NCBI RefSeq assembly: GCF_001620065.1
Contig: NZ_LQGV01000003.1
Coordinates: 868,001 to 932,000, forward strand
Direction of reading: 5' to 3'
Length of the DNA stretch: 64,000 bases
Source: Microbacterium sp. TNHR37B
Lineage (GTDB): Bacteria > Actinomycetota > Actinomycetes > Actinomycetales > Microbacteriaceae
Below are positions 54,365 through 63,459 of this stretch, one piece after another. The first letter of the stretch is position 1. Every line of letters begins with the position of its first letter. Both the position numbers and the translations under genes were made by a program. The notes under the pieces are model-generated. The model was given only the letters and a program-made list of their open reading frames with translations, was not told the DNA's origin and made no database searches.

Positions 54365-54951
54365 CGAGGGGTCCTCCGTCCGGCGCCGGCCGTCTCGCGG
54401 CGAGCCGCCTGCACGTCGCGGACCGTCTGCAACTGCGCACGCGAACCCACTACGCGCACCAGCCGCTCCTCCCAGTGCTGCACGGAGCGTCGCTGCTGCT
54501 CCACCTGCTCGAGATCGCGCACGCCGATGACGTGCAGATAGAGCACGCGGCGGTCACGGTCGATGTCGACGATGAGCGACCCGGGAATCAGGGAGGCGGT
54601 GACCGCGACGTGGGTCATGATGAGGTCGTCGTCGGTGACGAGGGGCACCGCGATGATGGCGGTCCCGGGCTGACGTCGCCAGTCGAGCACCTGGAAGGCC
54701 ACCGTGAGCGAGCCGCGGATGAGCGCGAGGAGGAACTCACCGATGAAGATCAGCCCCCACCACAGGTTGACGCGACCCGAGAGCTCGACCGCCGGGAGCC
54801 GGAACACACGGGTCACGAAGACGGCGACGACGACGCCGGTGAGCGCGGCGAGCACCGTGAACTGACCCCACAGCAGCATCCACAGCGCGACGAGCCACAC
54901 GAAGAACGGCAGCTGCCGCCACACGGTGACGACCACCGACTTGGGACTCAT
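54361..54951 (-). CDS. mrpE: Mrp Na+/H+ antiporter subunit E
   Basis: This is a 196-aa MnhE-type subunit. Two or more helices at the N-terminus (LPFFVWLVALWMLLWGQFTV) are followed by the family motif VTASLIPGSLIVDIDRDRRV. The C-terminal 45 residues form a charged helical extension (QVEQQRRSVQHWEERLVRVV). The start overlaps the mrpD stop by ATGA, so the ATG at 54951 is secure and the longer frame is not used. It is required for full antiport activity in studied Mrp systems. Confidence 0.93.
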   Translation of the reverse strand: MSPKSVVVTVWRQLPFFVWLVALWMLLWGQFTVLAALTGVVVAVFVTRVFRLPAVELSGRVNLWWGLIFIGEFLLALIRGSLTVAFQVLDWRRQPGTAIIAVPLVTDDDLIMTHVAVTASLIPGSLIVDIDRDRRVLYLHVIGVRDLEQVEQQRRSVQHWEERLVRVVGSRAQLQTVRDVQAARRETAGAGRRTPR

Positions 54952-56504
54952 GGCGTCGTCCCTTCGTCGGAGACGAGCACGACCGGGTCCTGCAACGCGG
55001 CGCCGATGTTGGCGCACAGCTCGTACAGGGGACCCGCGAAGATCGTCAGCGCCACGGTGACGGCGACCATCCCGGCGGTCGCCGCCGTCATGATCCGCGG
55101 GATCACCCGGCGCTCGGTCTGCGTGGCCGCCGCCGGAGCTCCACCGAGATACGAGATGCGGTCGGTCGCCTCGTCGCCCTGCTCCTCGTCCTCGCGCCAG
55201 AACGACAGGTTCCATGCGCGCATGAGGGCGTAGAGGGTGAGGAGCGACGTGACGATCCCGCCGACGATGAGCACGTACATGAGGGGGGTCCCCACCTGCG
55301 CGGCGGCGTCGAAGAGGGCGAACTTGCCGATGAAGCCGGAGAACGGCGGGAGGCCGCCGAGGTTGATCGCGGGGATGAAGTAGAGCACGGCGATCACGGG
55401 CGCCGCCTTCATGAGTCCCTTGACCTTGAGGATCGATGTCGATCCCGCCCGGCGCTCGACGAGCCCGACCGCGAGGAACAGCGTGGTCTGCACCACGATG
55501 TGGTGGACCATGTAGTAGATCGTCGCGCCGAGGGCCGCGGGCGTCGCGATCGCGAGCCCGAACACCATGTAGCCGATGTGGCTGACGAGCGTGAACGACA
55601 GGATCCGTTTGAGCTCGGCCTGCGCCACGGCGCCCAACACACCCACGATCATCGTCGCGAGGGCGACGATCAGCAGCAGGGTGTTCACGTCGTTGTCGCG
55701 GAAGATCTGGGTCTCGGTGCGGATCATCGCGTAGACGCCGACTTTGGTCAGGAGGCCCGCGAACACGGCGGTGACCGGCGCGGGGGCGGTCGGGTAGGAG
55801 TCGGGCAGCCAGAACGACAGCGGGAAGATCGCGGCCTTGATGCTGAAGGCCAGGAGCAGCATGAGGTGGAGGACGAGCTGCACGTCCTGCGGGAGCTCGG
55901 TCATCCGGGCCGCCAGCTGCGCGATGTTGACGGTGCCGAGGGCGCCGTAGATCGCGGCGATGGCCGCGAGGAAGAGGATCGACGACACGAGCGAGACGAC
56001 GATGTAGACGACGCCGGTGCGGATGCGCGACTCGGTCGACCCCAGCGTGATGAGCACGTAGGAGGCGACGAGGAGGATCTCGAACCCGACGTAGAGGTTG
56101 AACAGATCGCCCGCGATGAAGGCGTTGAAGATCCCGGCCGCGAGGATGAGGTACGACGGGTGGAAGATCGTCACCGGCGTCTCGTCGTCGCCGTCGGCGG
56201 CGCCCTGCCCCACGGAGAAGAGCAGAACCGCGAGCAGCACGATCGAGGAGACCACCACGAGGAGCGCCGCAAGGCGATCGACGTACAGGACGATCCCGAA
56301 CGGGATCGGCCAGCCGCCCACCGACACGGCGATCGCCTCACCCGAGACGTCGACCGTGTACAGCAGCACCGCCGCGATCCCCAGCACCAGGGTGAGCGTG
56401 ACGACCGAGACGCCCACCTGCACCTTGCGCTGACGACCGAAGATGAGCGCGATGGCGGCGCCGAGGAGCGGCAGGGTCACCAGCAGCGGAACGAGGGCGT
56501 TCAT
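54948..56504 (-). CDS. mrpD: Mrp Na+/H+ antiporter subunit D
   Basis: This is a 518-aa membrane subunit with about 14 helices, related to the ion-pumping NuoM/NuoN subunits. Family segments include FEILLVASYVLITLGSTESR, SFWLPDSYPTAPAPVTAVFA and ILSFTLVSHIGYMVFGLA, with conserved membrane Lys and Glu of the proton path. The C-terminal cytoplasmic loop is charged (WREDEEQGDEATD). It overlaps mrpC and mrpE by 4 nt. The length is normal. Confidence 0.95.
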   Translation of the reverse strand: MNALVPLLVTLPLLGAAIALIFGRQRKVQVGVSVVTLTLVLGIAAVLLYTVDVSGEAIAVSVGGWPIPFGIVLYVDRLAALLVVVSSIVLLAVLLFSVGQGAADGDDETPVTIFHPSYLILAAGIFNAFIAGDLFNLYVGFEILLVASYVLITLGSTESRIRTGVVYIVVSLVSSILFLAAIAAIYGALGTVNIAQLAARMTELPQDVQLVLHLMLLLAFSIKAAIFPLSFWLPDSYPTAPAPVTAVFAGLLTKVGVYAMIRTETQIFRDNDVNTLLLIVALATMIVGVLGAVAQAELKRILSFTLVSHIGYMVFGLAIATPAALGATIYYMVHHIVVQTTLFLAVGLVERRAGSTSILKVKGLMKAAPVIAVLYFIPAINLGGLPPFSGFIGKFALFDAAAQVGTPLMYVLIVGGIVTSLLTLYALMRAWNLSFWREDEEQGDEATDRISYLGGAPAAATQTERRVIPRIMTAATAGMVAVTVALTIFAGPLYELCANIGAALQDPVVLVSDEGTTP

Positions 56505-57031
56505 CGCTCACCCCCCGGTCCTGTGGGGGCGTCGGTGGGCGCGTCGTCGCGGATCGCGTCGAGATCGCGGTGGTGGAGCACGACGATCGGGGCGGTCTCG
56601 GTGCCGATGAAGTCGGTGGTCGCGTCGTCGTCCTCGTCGGTGATCTCGTCGTCCATCGTGTCTTCGTCCTCGGGGGCGCGGTCGCGCAGGGCGATGTCCT
56701 CTTCGTCGTCGTGGACGGTGTCGGCCTGGCCCAGCTGCCACGACCGATAGATCAGCGCGAGGAGGAAGGCCGACACGGCGAAGGTGATGACGATCGCGGT
56801 CAGGGTCAGCGCCTGCGGCAGCGGATCGCTCATCTCGTCGGGCGAGGCCGCATCGCCGAAGAACGCTGCGACGCCGGGGCGACCCATCACGACCAGGAGG
56901 AAGAGGTTGGCGGCGTTGCCGAGCAGGAGGAACCCGATGAGCACCCGGGTCAGGCTCCGCTCGAGCATCGAGTAGACGCCGGCGGCGAACAGGGCACCCA
57001 TGATGATGATGAGGACGAGGGAGACGGTCAC
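56501..57031 (-). CDS. mrpC: Mrp Na+/H+ antiporter subunit C
   Basis: This is a 176-aa NuoK-like subunit with three helices (VSLVLIIIMGALFAAGVYSM, LLGNAANLFLLVVM, LPQALTLTAIVITFAVSAFL). The family segment SLTRVLIGFLLLGNAANL is intact. About 60 C-terminal residues are acidic and probably cytoplasmic (HDDEEDIALRDRAPEDEDTM), longer than in Bacillus MrpC (about 113 aa). It overlaps mrpA and mrpD by 4 nt. Confidence 0.94.
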   Translation of the reverse strand: MTVSLVLIIIMGALFAAGVYSMLERSLTRVLIGFLLLGNAANLFLLVVMGRPGVAAFFGDAASPDEMSDPLPQALTLTAIVITFAVSAFLLALIYRSWQLGQADTVHDDEEDIALRDRAPEDEDTMDDEITDEDDDATTDFIGTETAPIVVLHHRDLDAIRDDAPTDAPTGPGGER

Positions 57032-59952
57032 GCGACGCTCACCCCCCGCTCACGCAGCTCCTGCGCCTGCCGGTCGACCTCGCCGCCGAGCGAGCGCAGC
57101 ACGTCGAGGACGAGCCCGACCACCACGAGGTACACCCCGACGTCGAACAGGGTCGAGGTGACGAACTCGACATGGCCGAGCACCGGGATGTCCGCCTCCC
57201 AGAACGTGCTGGTGAGCGGTGCCTCGCCGAAGAACAGCGGCACGACGGCGCACGCGACGGCAAGGCTCATCCCCGCGCCGAGCAGGCGCCCGGCGTCGGT
57301 GGGGGCGGCCGCCCCGAGCTCGTAGCGGCCCCCTGCGACGTAGCGCATCACGAGGGCCATGCCCGCGACGAGCCCGCCTGCGAAACCACCGCCGGGGAGG
57401 TTGTGACCGGCGAACAGCAGGTAGATCGACACCACGATGATCGTGTGGAAGAGGATCCGGACGATCACCTCGAGGATGAGCGAGCGGTTCTCGGGCCGCA
57501 TGCGCTGGCCACCCACCAGCCACGCCTGACGCGTGCTCCCCGGCGCGCTCGCGCGGGGCTGCGGGCCGTCGACGGTCTCGATCAGGGGGCGGCGCGTGCG
57601 CGTCGCGCTCGTCGGCAGCGACGCGATCGTGCGGGACAGCAGGTCGGAACGATGCGTCACGAACACGAGCGAGGCGACGCCGGTCGCCGCGAGGATCAGC
57701 ACCGACAGCTCGCCCATCGTGTCCCAGCCGCGGAGGTCGACGAGGGCCACGTTGACGACGTTCTTCCCGTGTCCGATCTCGTACGCCAGTTCGGGGAAGC
57801 GATCGGAGATGGGATCGGCGACCCGGGCGCCGGTGGCCACCATCGCGACCATCGCCATCGTCGCCCCCACCGCGACGGCGATCACGGCGCGCACGATGGG
57901 CAGCACCGACGCGTTGTGCTCCCCCAGCCGCGCGGGGATGCGGCGGAGCACGAGGGCGAACGCGACGAGGGTCACCGTCTCGATGAGGATCTGGGTGAGC
58001 GCGAGGTCGGGGGCGCCGCTCGTCGCGAACAGCAGCACCATGCCGAGGCCCGTCACCGAGACGAGCACGACGCCCGTGTAGCGCTTGCGGGCGCGCACCG
58101 CCACGAGACCGGCGATGATCATGATCGGCGCCACGACCACCTGCATCGGCGTCTGCCACGGATCGAGGTCGATGCGCCACTGAGGGCTCGCGAGCAGGGC
58201 AGTGCCCTCCGCGGCGACGAAGACCACGAAGATCGTGCCGACGTAGACGGGGAGCGATCCCCGCTGCGTGAAGGTCGTCGTCCACACGGCCGCGCGGGCG
58301 ATCACCCGGAGCACGAGGTTGTAGGCGTCGGCCGCGGTGAACGGCAGGATGCGGGAGTGCCACTGCGTGCGCTGGACCAGCCAGAACAGCAACGCGCCCG
58401 CGGCGATCGATCCGAGCGAGAGGAACAGCGCGGGCTCGAATCCGTGCCATAGGGCGAGGTGGTACGGCTTTCCCCCGACGTCCTCGGGCATCGTGTCGGC
58501 GTAGCCGGAGAGCGCGACATCGAGGAGCGGCGAGGCGACCCCCGCGACGACGGTCAACCCGCTCAGCACCACGGGGGCGGCGAGGAAGCCGAGGGGCGGG
58601 TCGGGCCACTCGGTCACGGGGCGCGGGGCGCCCGCCGCGTCCTTCTTCGTCCAGAACGCGCCCCAGACGAAGCGGATGCCGTAGGCGGCGGTCAGCGCCG
58701 AGCCGAGGACGATGCCGATCAGCGGGACGAGGGCCTCCGCCGTCGCTCCGCCGTCGAGGAGGGAGGTGAGGGCCGCTTCCTTCGCGACGAAGCCCACCGT
58801 GGGGGCGACCCCCACCATCGAGGCGATCGCGATGATCGAGAAGACGGCGAGCGTCGGCGCCTGGCGGCCGACCCCCGAGAGCTCACCGATGTCGCGGGTG
58901 CTGAGCTGGCGGTCGATCACACCGACGACGAGGAAGAGCGAGGACTTGAACAGCGCGTGCCCCACGAGGAGAGCGAGTCCCGCCAGGGCGGAGTTGCGCT
59001 CTCCGTAGCCGAGCACGACCGTCAGCATGCCGAGCTGGCTGACCGTTCCGAACGCGAGGATGCGCTTGAGGTCGGACTCGCGGAGCGCTTGGAGACCGCC
59101 CAGCAGCATCGTGAAGATCCCGAGCGTGATGATGATCGGCCGCCACGGCTCGGAGTCGGCGAAGGCCGGAGCGAGCCGCGCGATGAGGTAGATGCCGGCC
59201 TTGACCATCGCCGCCGCGTGCAGATACGCGCTGACGGGCGTGGGGGCGGCCATCGCCCCCGGCAGCCAGAAATGGAAGGGGAAGATCGCCGACTTGCTGA
59301 GCGCGCCGACGAGCATGAGGACGATCGCGACGTTGAGGAGTGCCCCGGCATCACCCGCGGGAAGGGGCGCGGCGAGGATCGTCGTCAGGCTCGTCGTGCC
59401 GTAGAGCACCACGAGCATGACGGCGCCGACGAACATGACCAGGCCCCCGAGCGTCGTCACGAGGAGCGCCTGCAGTGCGGCCCTCCGGCTCGCGCCGCGC
59501 GCGTGGTAGAAGCCGATGAGCAGGTAGGAGAGCACGCTCGTGACTTCCCACAGCATCACGAGCACGATCAGATCGTCGGTGAGGACGAGGCCGTACATCG
59601 CCCCCGCGAAGGCGAGGAGGACGGCGGAGAAGAGTCCGACGCCGGCTCTCTTGCCATCGAAGTACCAGCGGCAGTAGAGCATGACGAGAGCACCGACGCC
59701 GGTGACGATCAGCGTCATCACCCAGCCGAGCGTGTCCATCTTCATTGAGAGGTCGACGCCGAGGGCGGGGATCCAGGAGAAGGACTCCGTCGGACTGTCG
59801 CCGGCGAAGACGGCGGGGGCCTGGATTGCGGCGTGGACGAATGCCACGATCGGAACGATCGCCGCGACGAAGAAGGCCCGGGAACCGATGCGCGCCACCA
59901 GCCATGGCAGCGTCAACGGGATCACCGCGAACGCAGCCAGGAGCAGCAGCAT
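57028..59952 (-). CDS. mrpA: Mrp Na+/H+ antiporter subunit A with fused MnhB domain
   Basis: This 974-aa protein merges MrpA (residues about 1-790, an NuoL-like core with VLWEVTSVLSYLLIGFYHAR and IFPFHFWLPGAMAAPTPVSA) with an MnhB domain (about 825-974, HTIIVVSIYLLFAGHNLPGG). The fusion explains why no separate mrpB is found. The ATG at 59952 has GGAGG 4 nt upstream, and TAGACT (59988-59993, minus strand) is a likely -10, giving an about 30-nt leader. The long open frame upstream enters the lacI end and is rejected. First gene of mrpACDEFG. Confidence 0.95.
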   Translation of the reverse strand: MLLLLAAFAVIPLTLPWLVARIGSRAFFVAAIVPIVAFVHAAIQAPAVFAGDSPTESFSWIPALGVDLSMKMDTLGWVMTLIVTGVGALVMLYCRWYFDGKRAGVGLFSAVLLAFAGAMYGLVLTDDLIVLVMLWEVTSVLSYLLIGFYHARGASRRAALQALLVTTLGGLVMFVGAVMLVVLYGTTSLTTILAAPLPAGDAGALLNVAIVLMLVGALSKSAIFPFHFWLPGAMAAPTPVSAYLHAAAMVKAGIYLIARLAPAFADSEPWRPIIITLGIFTMLLGGLQALRESDLKRILAFGTVSQLGMLTVVLGYGERNSALAGLALLVGHALFKSSLFLVVGVIDRQLSTRDIGELSGVGRQAPTLAVFSIIAIASMVGVAPTVGFVAKEAALTSLLDGGATAEALVPLIGIVLGSALTAAYGIRFVWGAFWTKKDAAGAPRPVTEWPDPPLGFLAAPVVLSGLTVVAGVASPLLDVALSGYADTMPEDVGGKPYHLALWHGFEPALFLSLGSIAAGALLFWLVQRTQWHSRILPFTAADAYNLVLRVIARAAVWTTTFTQRGSLPVYVGTIFVVFVAAEGTALLASPQWRIDLDPWQTPMQVVVAPIMIIAGLVAVRARKRYTGVVLVSVTGLGMVLLFATSGAPDLALTQILIETVTLVAFALVLRRIPARLGEHNASVLPIVRAVIAVAVGATMAMVAMVATGARVADPISDRFPELAYEIGHGKNVVNVALVDLRGWDTMGELSVLILAATGVASLVFVTHRSDLLSRTIASLPTSATRTRRPLIETVDGPQPRASAPGSTRQAWLVGGQRMRPENRSLILEVIVRILFHTIIVVSIYLLFAGHNLPGGGFAGGLVAGMALVMRYVAGGRYELGAAAPTDAGRLLGAGMSLAVACAVVPLFFGEAPLTSTFWEADIPVLGHVEFVTSTLFDVGVYLVVVGLVLDVLRSLGGEVDRQAQELRERGVSVA

Positions 59953-59998
59953 CTGGCCTCCAGACAGGTCGCGGGGGTCGGATGTCCAGTCTACGGGG

Positions 59999-61045
59999 TC
60001 ATCGGGGCCCCGGTGCGGCCGAGGGCGGAATCGGTCCCGTCGTATTCCCGGATCGGAACACACTCGTGAACCGCACGGAGGCGGGCTGTTCTCCGGCGAG
60101 CATCGCGACGATCGCCGCCCCGGCGGCACGGCCCTTGTCGACGGCGGGCTGGACCATCGTGGTCAGCTCGTACGGCGCGAGGCCGTCCACCCGCACGCCG
60201 TCGAAACCCGCGACGCTCACATCACCGGGGACAGAGAGACCGGCTTCCTCCGCCGCCCGGATCACCCCGGCGGCCAGCAGATCGCTCTGCGCCAGCACGG
60301 CGGTGGGGCGTCCCCGCGAGAAGACGTCGCGCCCGACCCGCAGGCCCTCGTCGATCGAGCTGCCGAGCGTCGGGTAGGCGGGGGCGTCGGGGAAGACCCG
60401 GCGGACGCCCTCCAGACGCTCGTGCGTCACATTGAGGTCCGTCGGCAGCGCGACGACCGCGACGTCGGTGTGACCGAGGCGTCGGATGTGGTCGGCGAGA
60501 CAGTGCTCGGCGTCCTGGTTGTCGAGCGCCATACGCGGAACGCCGTCACCGGCGTCGCCCTCGATCACGACGACGGGCACCCCGCGGGCGCGCAGCAGCG
60601 CGACGTCGCCGGCCGCCTCGGGGATCGTTCCGATGAGCACAGCGGCGTCCAACGGCACCGTCGCGAGCGTCGCGGCAGGCGCGGGCGCAGGCGCGGTCTC
60701 ACCGGCCGCCGTCCGGCGGGTGAGCGGCGGAAGGAGGAGGAGGCTGGCATCGATCGCCGACACCGCGTCGGCCAGCCCGTCCATCGTCGCGCGCTGCACG
60801 GGATCGGTGAAGACGGTGCCCAACCGGCCGCGCTGGAGCACGCCCACGATCCCGCTCCGTCCGCGCCGGAGCGAGGCCGCGAGAGGGTCCGGCCCCGAGT
60901 AGCCGAGAGCGGCCGCGGCCTCGAGCACGCGGGCCCGTGTCTCGTCGGAGACCGGGGTCTTTCCGCTGAAGACGACCGACGCGGTCGACGGCGAGACACC
61001 CGCCGCGCGTGCGACGTCGGCGATCGTTGCTCGGCGGCTGCTCAT
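59999..61045 (-). CDS. LacI-family repressor
   Basis: This 348-aa protein has an N-terminal LacI helix-turn-helix (TIADVARAAGVSPSTASVVF, residues 7-26) and a periplasmic-binding-protein-like sensor domain (about 60-330: VGVLQRGRLGTVFTDPVQRA, PTAVLAQSDLLAAGVIRAAE, VSVAGFDGVRVDGLAPYELT). The inducer cannot be read from sequence. On the minus strand TACGAT lies 8 nt before the ATG, and a TTCGAC -35 overlaps a 12-bp palindrome, so self-repression is likely. The divergent MFS gene is the probable target. Confidence 0.93.
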   Translation of the reverse strand: MSSRRATIADVARAAGVSPSTASVVFSGKTPVSDETRARVLEAAAALGYSGPDPLAASLRRGRSGIVGVLQRGRLGTVFTDPVQRATMDGLADAVSAIDASLLLLPPLTRRTAAGETAPAPAPAATLATVPLDAAVLIGTIPEAAGDVALLRARGVPVVVIEGDAGDGVPRMALDNQDAEHCLADHIRRLGHTDVAVVALPTDLNVTHERLEGVRRVFPDAPAYPTLGSSIDEGLRVGRDVFSRGRPTAVLAQSDLLAAGVIRAAEEAGLSVPGDVSVAGFDGVRVDGLAPYELTTMVQPAVDKGRAAGAAIVAMLAGEQPASVRFTSVFRSGNTTGPIPPSAAPGPR

Positions 61046-61079
61046 CGCCTCTGATCGTAACCCGCGGCCTGCGGCCGGT

Positions 61080-61098
61080 CGAATCGATTCGGTAGGGT
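61080..61098. promoter_or_regulatory. LacI-type operator between lacI-like and MFS genes
   Basis: A perfect palindrome CGAATCGATTCG (61080-61091) lies just upstream of TAGGGT (61093-61098), the -10 of the MFS gene (6 nt before its GTG). It also overlaps the -35 of the divergent repressor gene. One bound dimer could control both. Confidence 0.65.
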
Positions 61099-61104
61099 GT
61101 ATCC

Positions 61105-62325
61105 GTGCATTCCGCCCTCACCCGTGCTCAGCTCGTCCATTGGCGGACGGCCATCTTCACGATCTTCTTCGTCACCGGCATCGGCTTCGCGTCCTGGGCG
61201 TCGCGCCTTCCCGCCGTCAAGGTCGCGCTCGGGATCGACGACCCGGGCGTCGGTGCGCTCCTGTTCGTGATGGGAGCCACCTCGCTCGTCGGCCTGTCCC
61301 TGGCCAACATCATCGTGGCGCGCTGGGGAGCCCGACGCGGGATGGTCGCGACCATCTCCTTCTTCGCGTTCGGACTGCTGCTGGCGGGGATCGGTGTGGA
61401 GGTCGCGCACTCCTACGCGCTCACGGCGGTCGGACTCGGCTTCCTCGGCCTGGGGCTCAGCTCGACCGACGTCATGATGAACGTCGAGGCCGCCGCCGTC
61501 GAGCAGCGGTTCGGGCGCACGCTCATGCCCCTCTTCCACGCTTTCTTCAGCCTCGGCACGGTCGCCGGCGCCGGCATCGGCGTGGGGATGGCCGCCGGCG
61601 GGGTCGGCGTCGGCTGGCACCTCGGCGCGATCGCCGGTGTCGCGATCGTCGCGGGGCTCGTCTCCCTCTTCTACGTCCCCCGCCACGACGCCCCCGCAGC
61701 CGACGGCGAGGCCCTCAGCCGTCGCGAACGCTTCGCCGCGCTCCTGGCCGTGTGGCGCGATCCGCGCACCTACGCGATCGGCATCATCATGCTCGGCATG
61801 GCCTTCGCAGAGGGGAGCGCGAGCGACTGGCTCACCATCGCGGTGGTCGACGGCCACGGCGAGAAGCAGGAGGTCGGCGCGATCGCGCTCACCGTCTTCT
61901 CGATCGCGATGACCGTGTTCCGCGTGCTCGGCGGACCCCTCGTCGACCGCATCGGGCGCGTCTGGACCCTGCGGGTGCTCGCCGTCGCCGCAGCGGGCGG
62001 CCTCGTCCTGTTCATCGTCGCGCCGACCTTCCCGATCGCGCTCGTGGGCGTCGCCCTGTGGGGGGCCGGTGCATCGCTCGGGTTCCCGCTCGGCATGTCG
62101 GCGGCCGCCGACGATCCGCAGAAGGCCGCCGCCTCGGTGTCGGCCGCCGCGACGATCGGCTACCTCGCGTTCCTCTGCGGACCTCCGGTCCTCGGCTGGA
62201 TCAGCCACCAGATCGGCATCCTGTCGACGTTGTGGATCATCGTCGGGCTCATCGTCATGTCGGGTTTGGCCTCGGGCGCCGCCAAGCCGATCGCCGGATC
62301 GAAGATCGGCACCGGACACCACTGA
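61105..62325 (+). CDS. MFS transporter
   Basis: This is a 406-aa major-facilitator protein with 12 predicted helices. The first loop motif VARWGARRGM is present, and the pattern ASWASRLPAVKVALGIDDPG with LGLSSTDVMMNVEAAAVEQR and MPLFHAFFSLGTVAGAGIGV matches the group often called YbjJ-like. It is controlled by a LacI-type repressor, so the substrate may be a sugar or nucleoside. That is only inferred. The GTG start is set by a leaderless promoter. Confidence 0.91.
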   Translation: MHSALTRAQLVHWRTAIFTIFFVTGIGFASWASRLPAVKVALGIDDPGVGALLFVMGATSLVGLSLANIIVARWGARRGMVATISFFAFGLLLAGIGVEVAHSYALTAVGLGFLGLGLSSTDVMMNVEAAAVEQRFGRTLMPLFHAFFSLGTVAGAGIGVGMAAGGVGVGWHLGAIAGVAIVAGLVSLFYVPRHDAPAADGEALSRRERFAALLAVWRDPRTYAIGIIMLGMAFAEGSASDWLTIAVVDGHGEKQEVGAIALTVFSIAMTVFRVLGGPLVDRIGRVWTLRVLAVAAAGGLVLFIVAPTFPIALVGVALWGAGASLGFPLGMSAAADDPQKAAASVSAAATIGYLAFLCGPPVLGWISHQIGILSTLWIIVGLIVMSGLASGAAKPIAGSKIGTGHH

Positions 62326-62346
62326 GGCGGTGGGTAGGCTCGACGG

Positions 62347-62595
62347 GTGCGTCTCGTCATCGCCCGCTGCTCCGTCGACTACACCGGTCGGCTCAACGCC
62401 CACCTGCCCCTGGCCACCCGCCTGCTGGTGCACAAGGGCGACGGGTCGCTGCTCGTCCACTCCGACGGCGGCTCGTACAAGCCGCTCAACTGGATGAGCC
62501 CGGTTTTAGACCTCGGCGCGAATGTCGTGCGCCGAGGAGTTGCCTATCTTCGGACCCGCCCGCTCCTCAGGACCGTGGGTAGGTTGGCCAGATGA
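62347..62595 (+). pseudogene. Truncated nucS: promoter and first about 52 codons
   Basis: The frame reads [20 protein letters not shown], then PLNWMSP, which equals the NucS N-terminus, and then turns to unrelated sequence ([19 protein letters not shown]) until a stop at 62593-62595. That stop overlaps the ATG of the complete nucS. TAGGCT lies 6 nt before its GTG, so its promoter is intact. The nuclease domain is missing. The nearly all-G/C third codon positions match the rest of the chromosome, so this is probably the native nucS remnant. By hand count it is about 74% identical to the complete copy over 156 nt. Confidence 0.85.
62511..62537. other. Hairpin at the nucS break point
   Basis: CCTCGGCGC (62511-62519) pairs perfectly with GCGCCGAGG (62529-62537) across a 9-nt loop. 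It begins a few bases after the last codon shared with intact nucS. It could be a terminator or part of a recombination site. Nothing decides between them. Confidence 0.5.
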
Positions 62596-63287
62596 GACTC
62601 GTCATCGCTCGCTGTTCGGTGGACTACACGGGCCGGCTCAACGCACACCTGCCTCTCGCCACCCGTCTCATCCTTCTCAAGGCCGACGGGTCAGTTCTCG
62701 TCCACAGCGATGCGCTCAGTTACAAGCCATTGAATTGGATGTCGCCGCCATGCAACGTCTCGGTGCAGGAGCCGTCTGACGAGGCTGCGTCCGCTGGTGT
62801 GAGCGAGCAGTGGCGCGTCAGCCACGCCAAGAACGGCGACGCGTTACTCATCAACATCTTCGAGGTGCTGCACGACTCCTCCCACGACCTCGGCACTGAC
62901 CCCGGCCTTATCAAGGACGGAGTGGAATCCGACCTGCAACGACTCCTAGCAGAGCAGGTGGAACTTGTCGGGGACGGATTATCGCTCGTCCGGCGCGAGT
63001 ACCCCACCGCCATCGGCCCTGTGGACCTGCTCCTGCGCGCCCCTGACGGCGGCACCATCGCTATCGAGGTCAAGCGTCGAGGCGACATCGACGGAGTGGA
63101 GCAGCTGACGCGCTACCTAGATCTCCTCAACCGAGATCCCCACCTCGCACCGGTCACCGGCGTGTTGGCCGCACAGGAGATCAAACCCCAGGCGAAGGTG
63201 CTCGCCGGAGACCGCGGCATCCGAACCCTCACGCTCGACTACGCCGCGATGAAGGGGATCGAGTCTGGAGCTCCGACCCTGTTCTGA
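62592..63287 (+). CDS. nucS: Mismatch-specific endonuclease NucS/EndoMS
   Basis: This is a 231-aa enzyme of the non-canonical actinobacterial mismatch repair. The N-terminal domain (1-about 105) is for dimerisation and DNA binding, and the C-terminal RecB-like domain (about 110-231) is catalytic. Active-site residues are present: D145 in [10 protein letters not shown]159 and K161 in AIEVKRR, and QLTRY (171-175). The C-terminus PTLF fits a sliding-clamp-binding tail. Codon third positions contain far more A/T than neighbours, which suggests transfer from another strain. TAGGTT lies 6 nt before the ATG. Confidence 0.96.
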   Translation: MRLVIARCSVDYTGRLNAHLPLATRLILLKADGSVLVHSDALSYKPLNWMSPPCNVSVQEPSDEAASAGVSEQWRVSHAKNGDALLINIFEVLHDSSHDLGTDPGLIKDGVESDLQRLLAEQVELVGDGLSLVRREYPTAIGPVDLLLRAPDGGTIAIEVKRRGDIDGVEQLTRYLDLLNRDPHLAPVTGVLAAQEIKPQAKVLAGDRGIRTLTLDYAAMKGIESGAPTLF

Positions 63288-63411
63288 GGGTGCTCCTTCA
63301 GCCGCCGCACTGACCTGTGGATAAGTCCCATGCGTGTCAGGGGTGCGCGTCATGGTGAGAGGCATCCAACTGAGGAGGCCGCTCATGAGCACACGCACGA
63401 CACGCCCAAGG

Positions 63412-63453
63412 AAAAGATCCTATGACGGAATATTAGATCTTTTCGACTACGAT
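63412..63453 (+). promoter_or_regulatory. Promoter and inverted repeat of the MT-A70 gene
   Basis: AAAAGATC (63412-63419) and GATCTTTT (63436-63443) form perfect 8-bp arms with a 16-nt spacer, just before TACGAT (63448-63453), the -10 lying 6 nt before the ATG. This AT-rich stretch stands out from the GC-rich surroundings. The rest of 63288-63459 has no gene. Confidence 0.5.
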
Positions 63454-63459
63454 GAAGCC

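Noticed and set aside
57028-60129. 1,033-aa version of MrpA
   Set aside because: The upstream extension overlaps the end of the LacI-type gene. The ATG at 59952 has a strong ribosome site and starts the first membrane helix.
63316-63324. A perfect DnaA-box-like 9-mer (TTATCCACA on the minus strand)
   Set aside because: Single site with no cluster, no AT-rich unwinding element and no dnaA/dnaN nearby, so not evidence of an origin.
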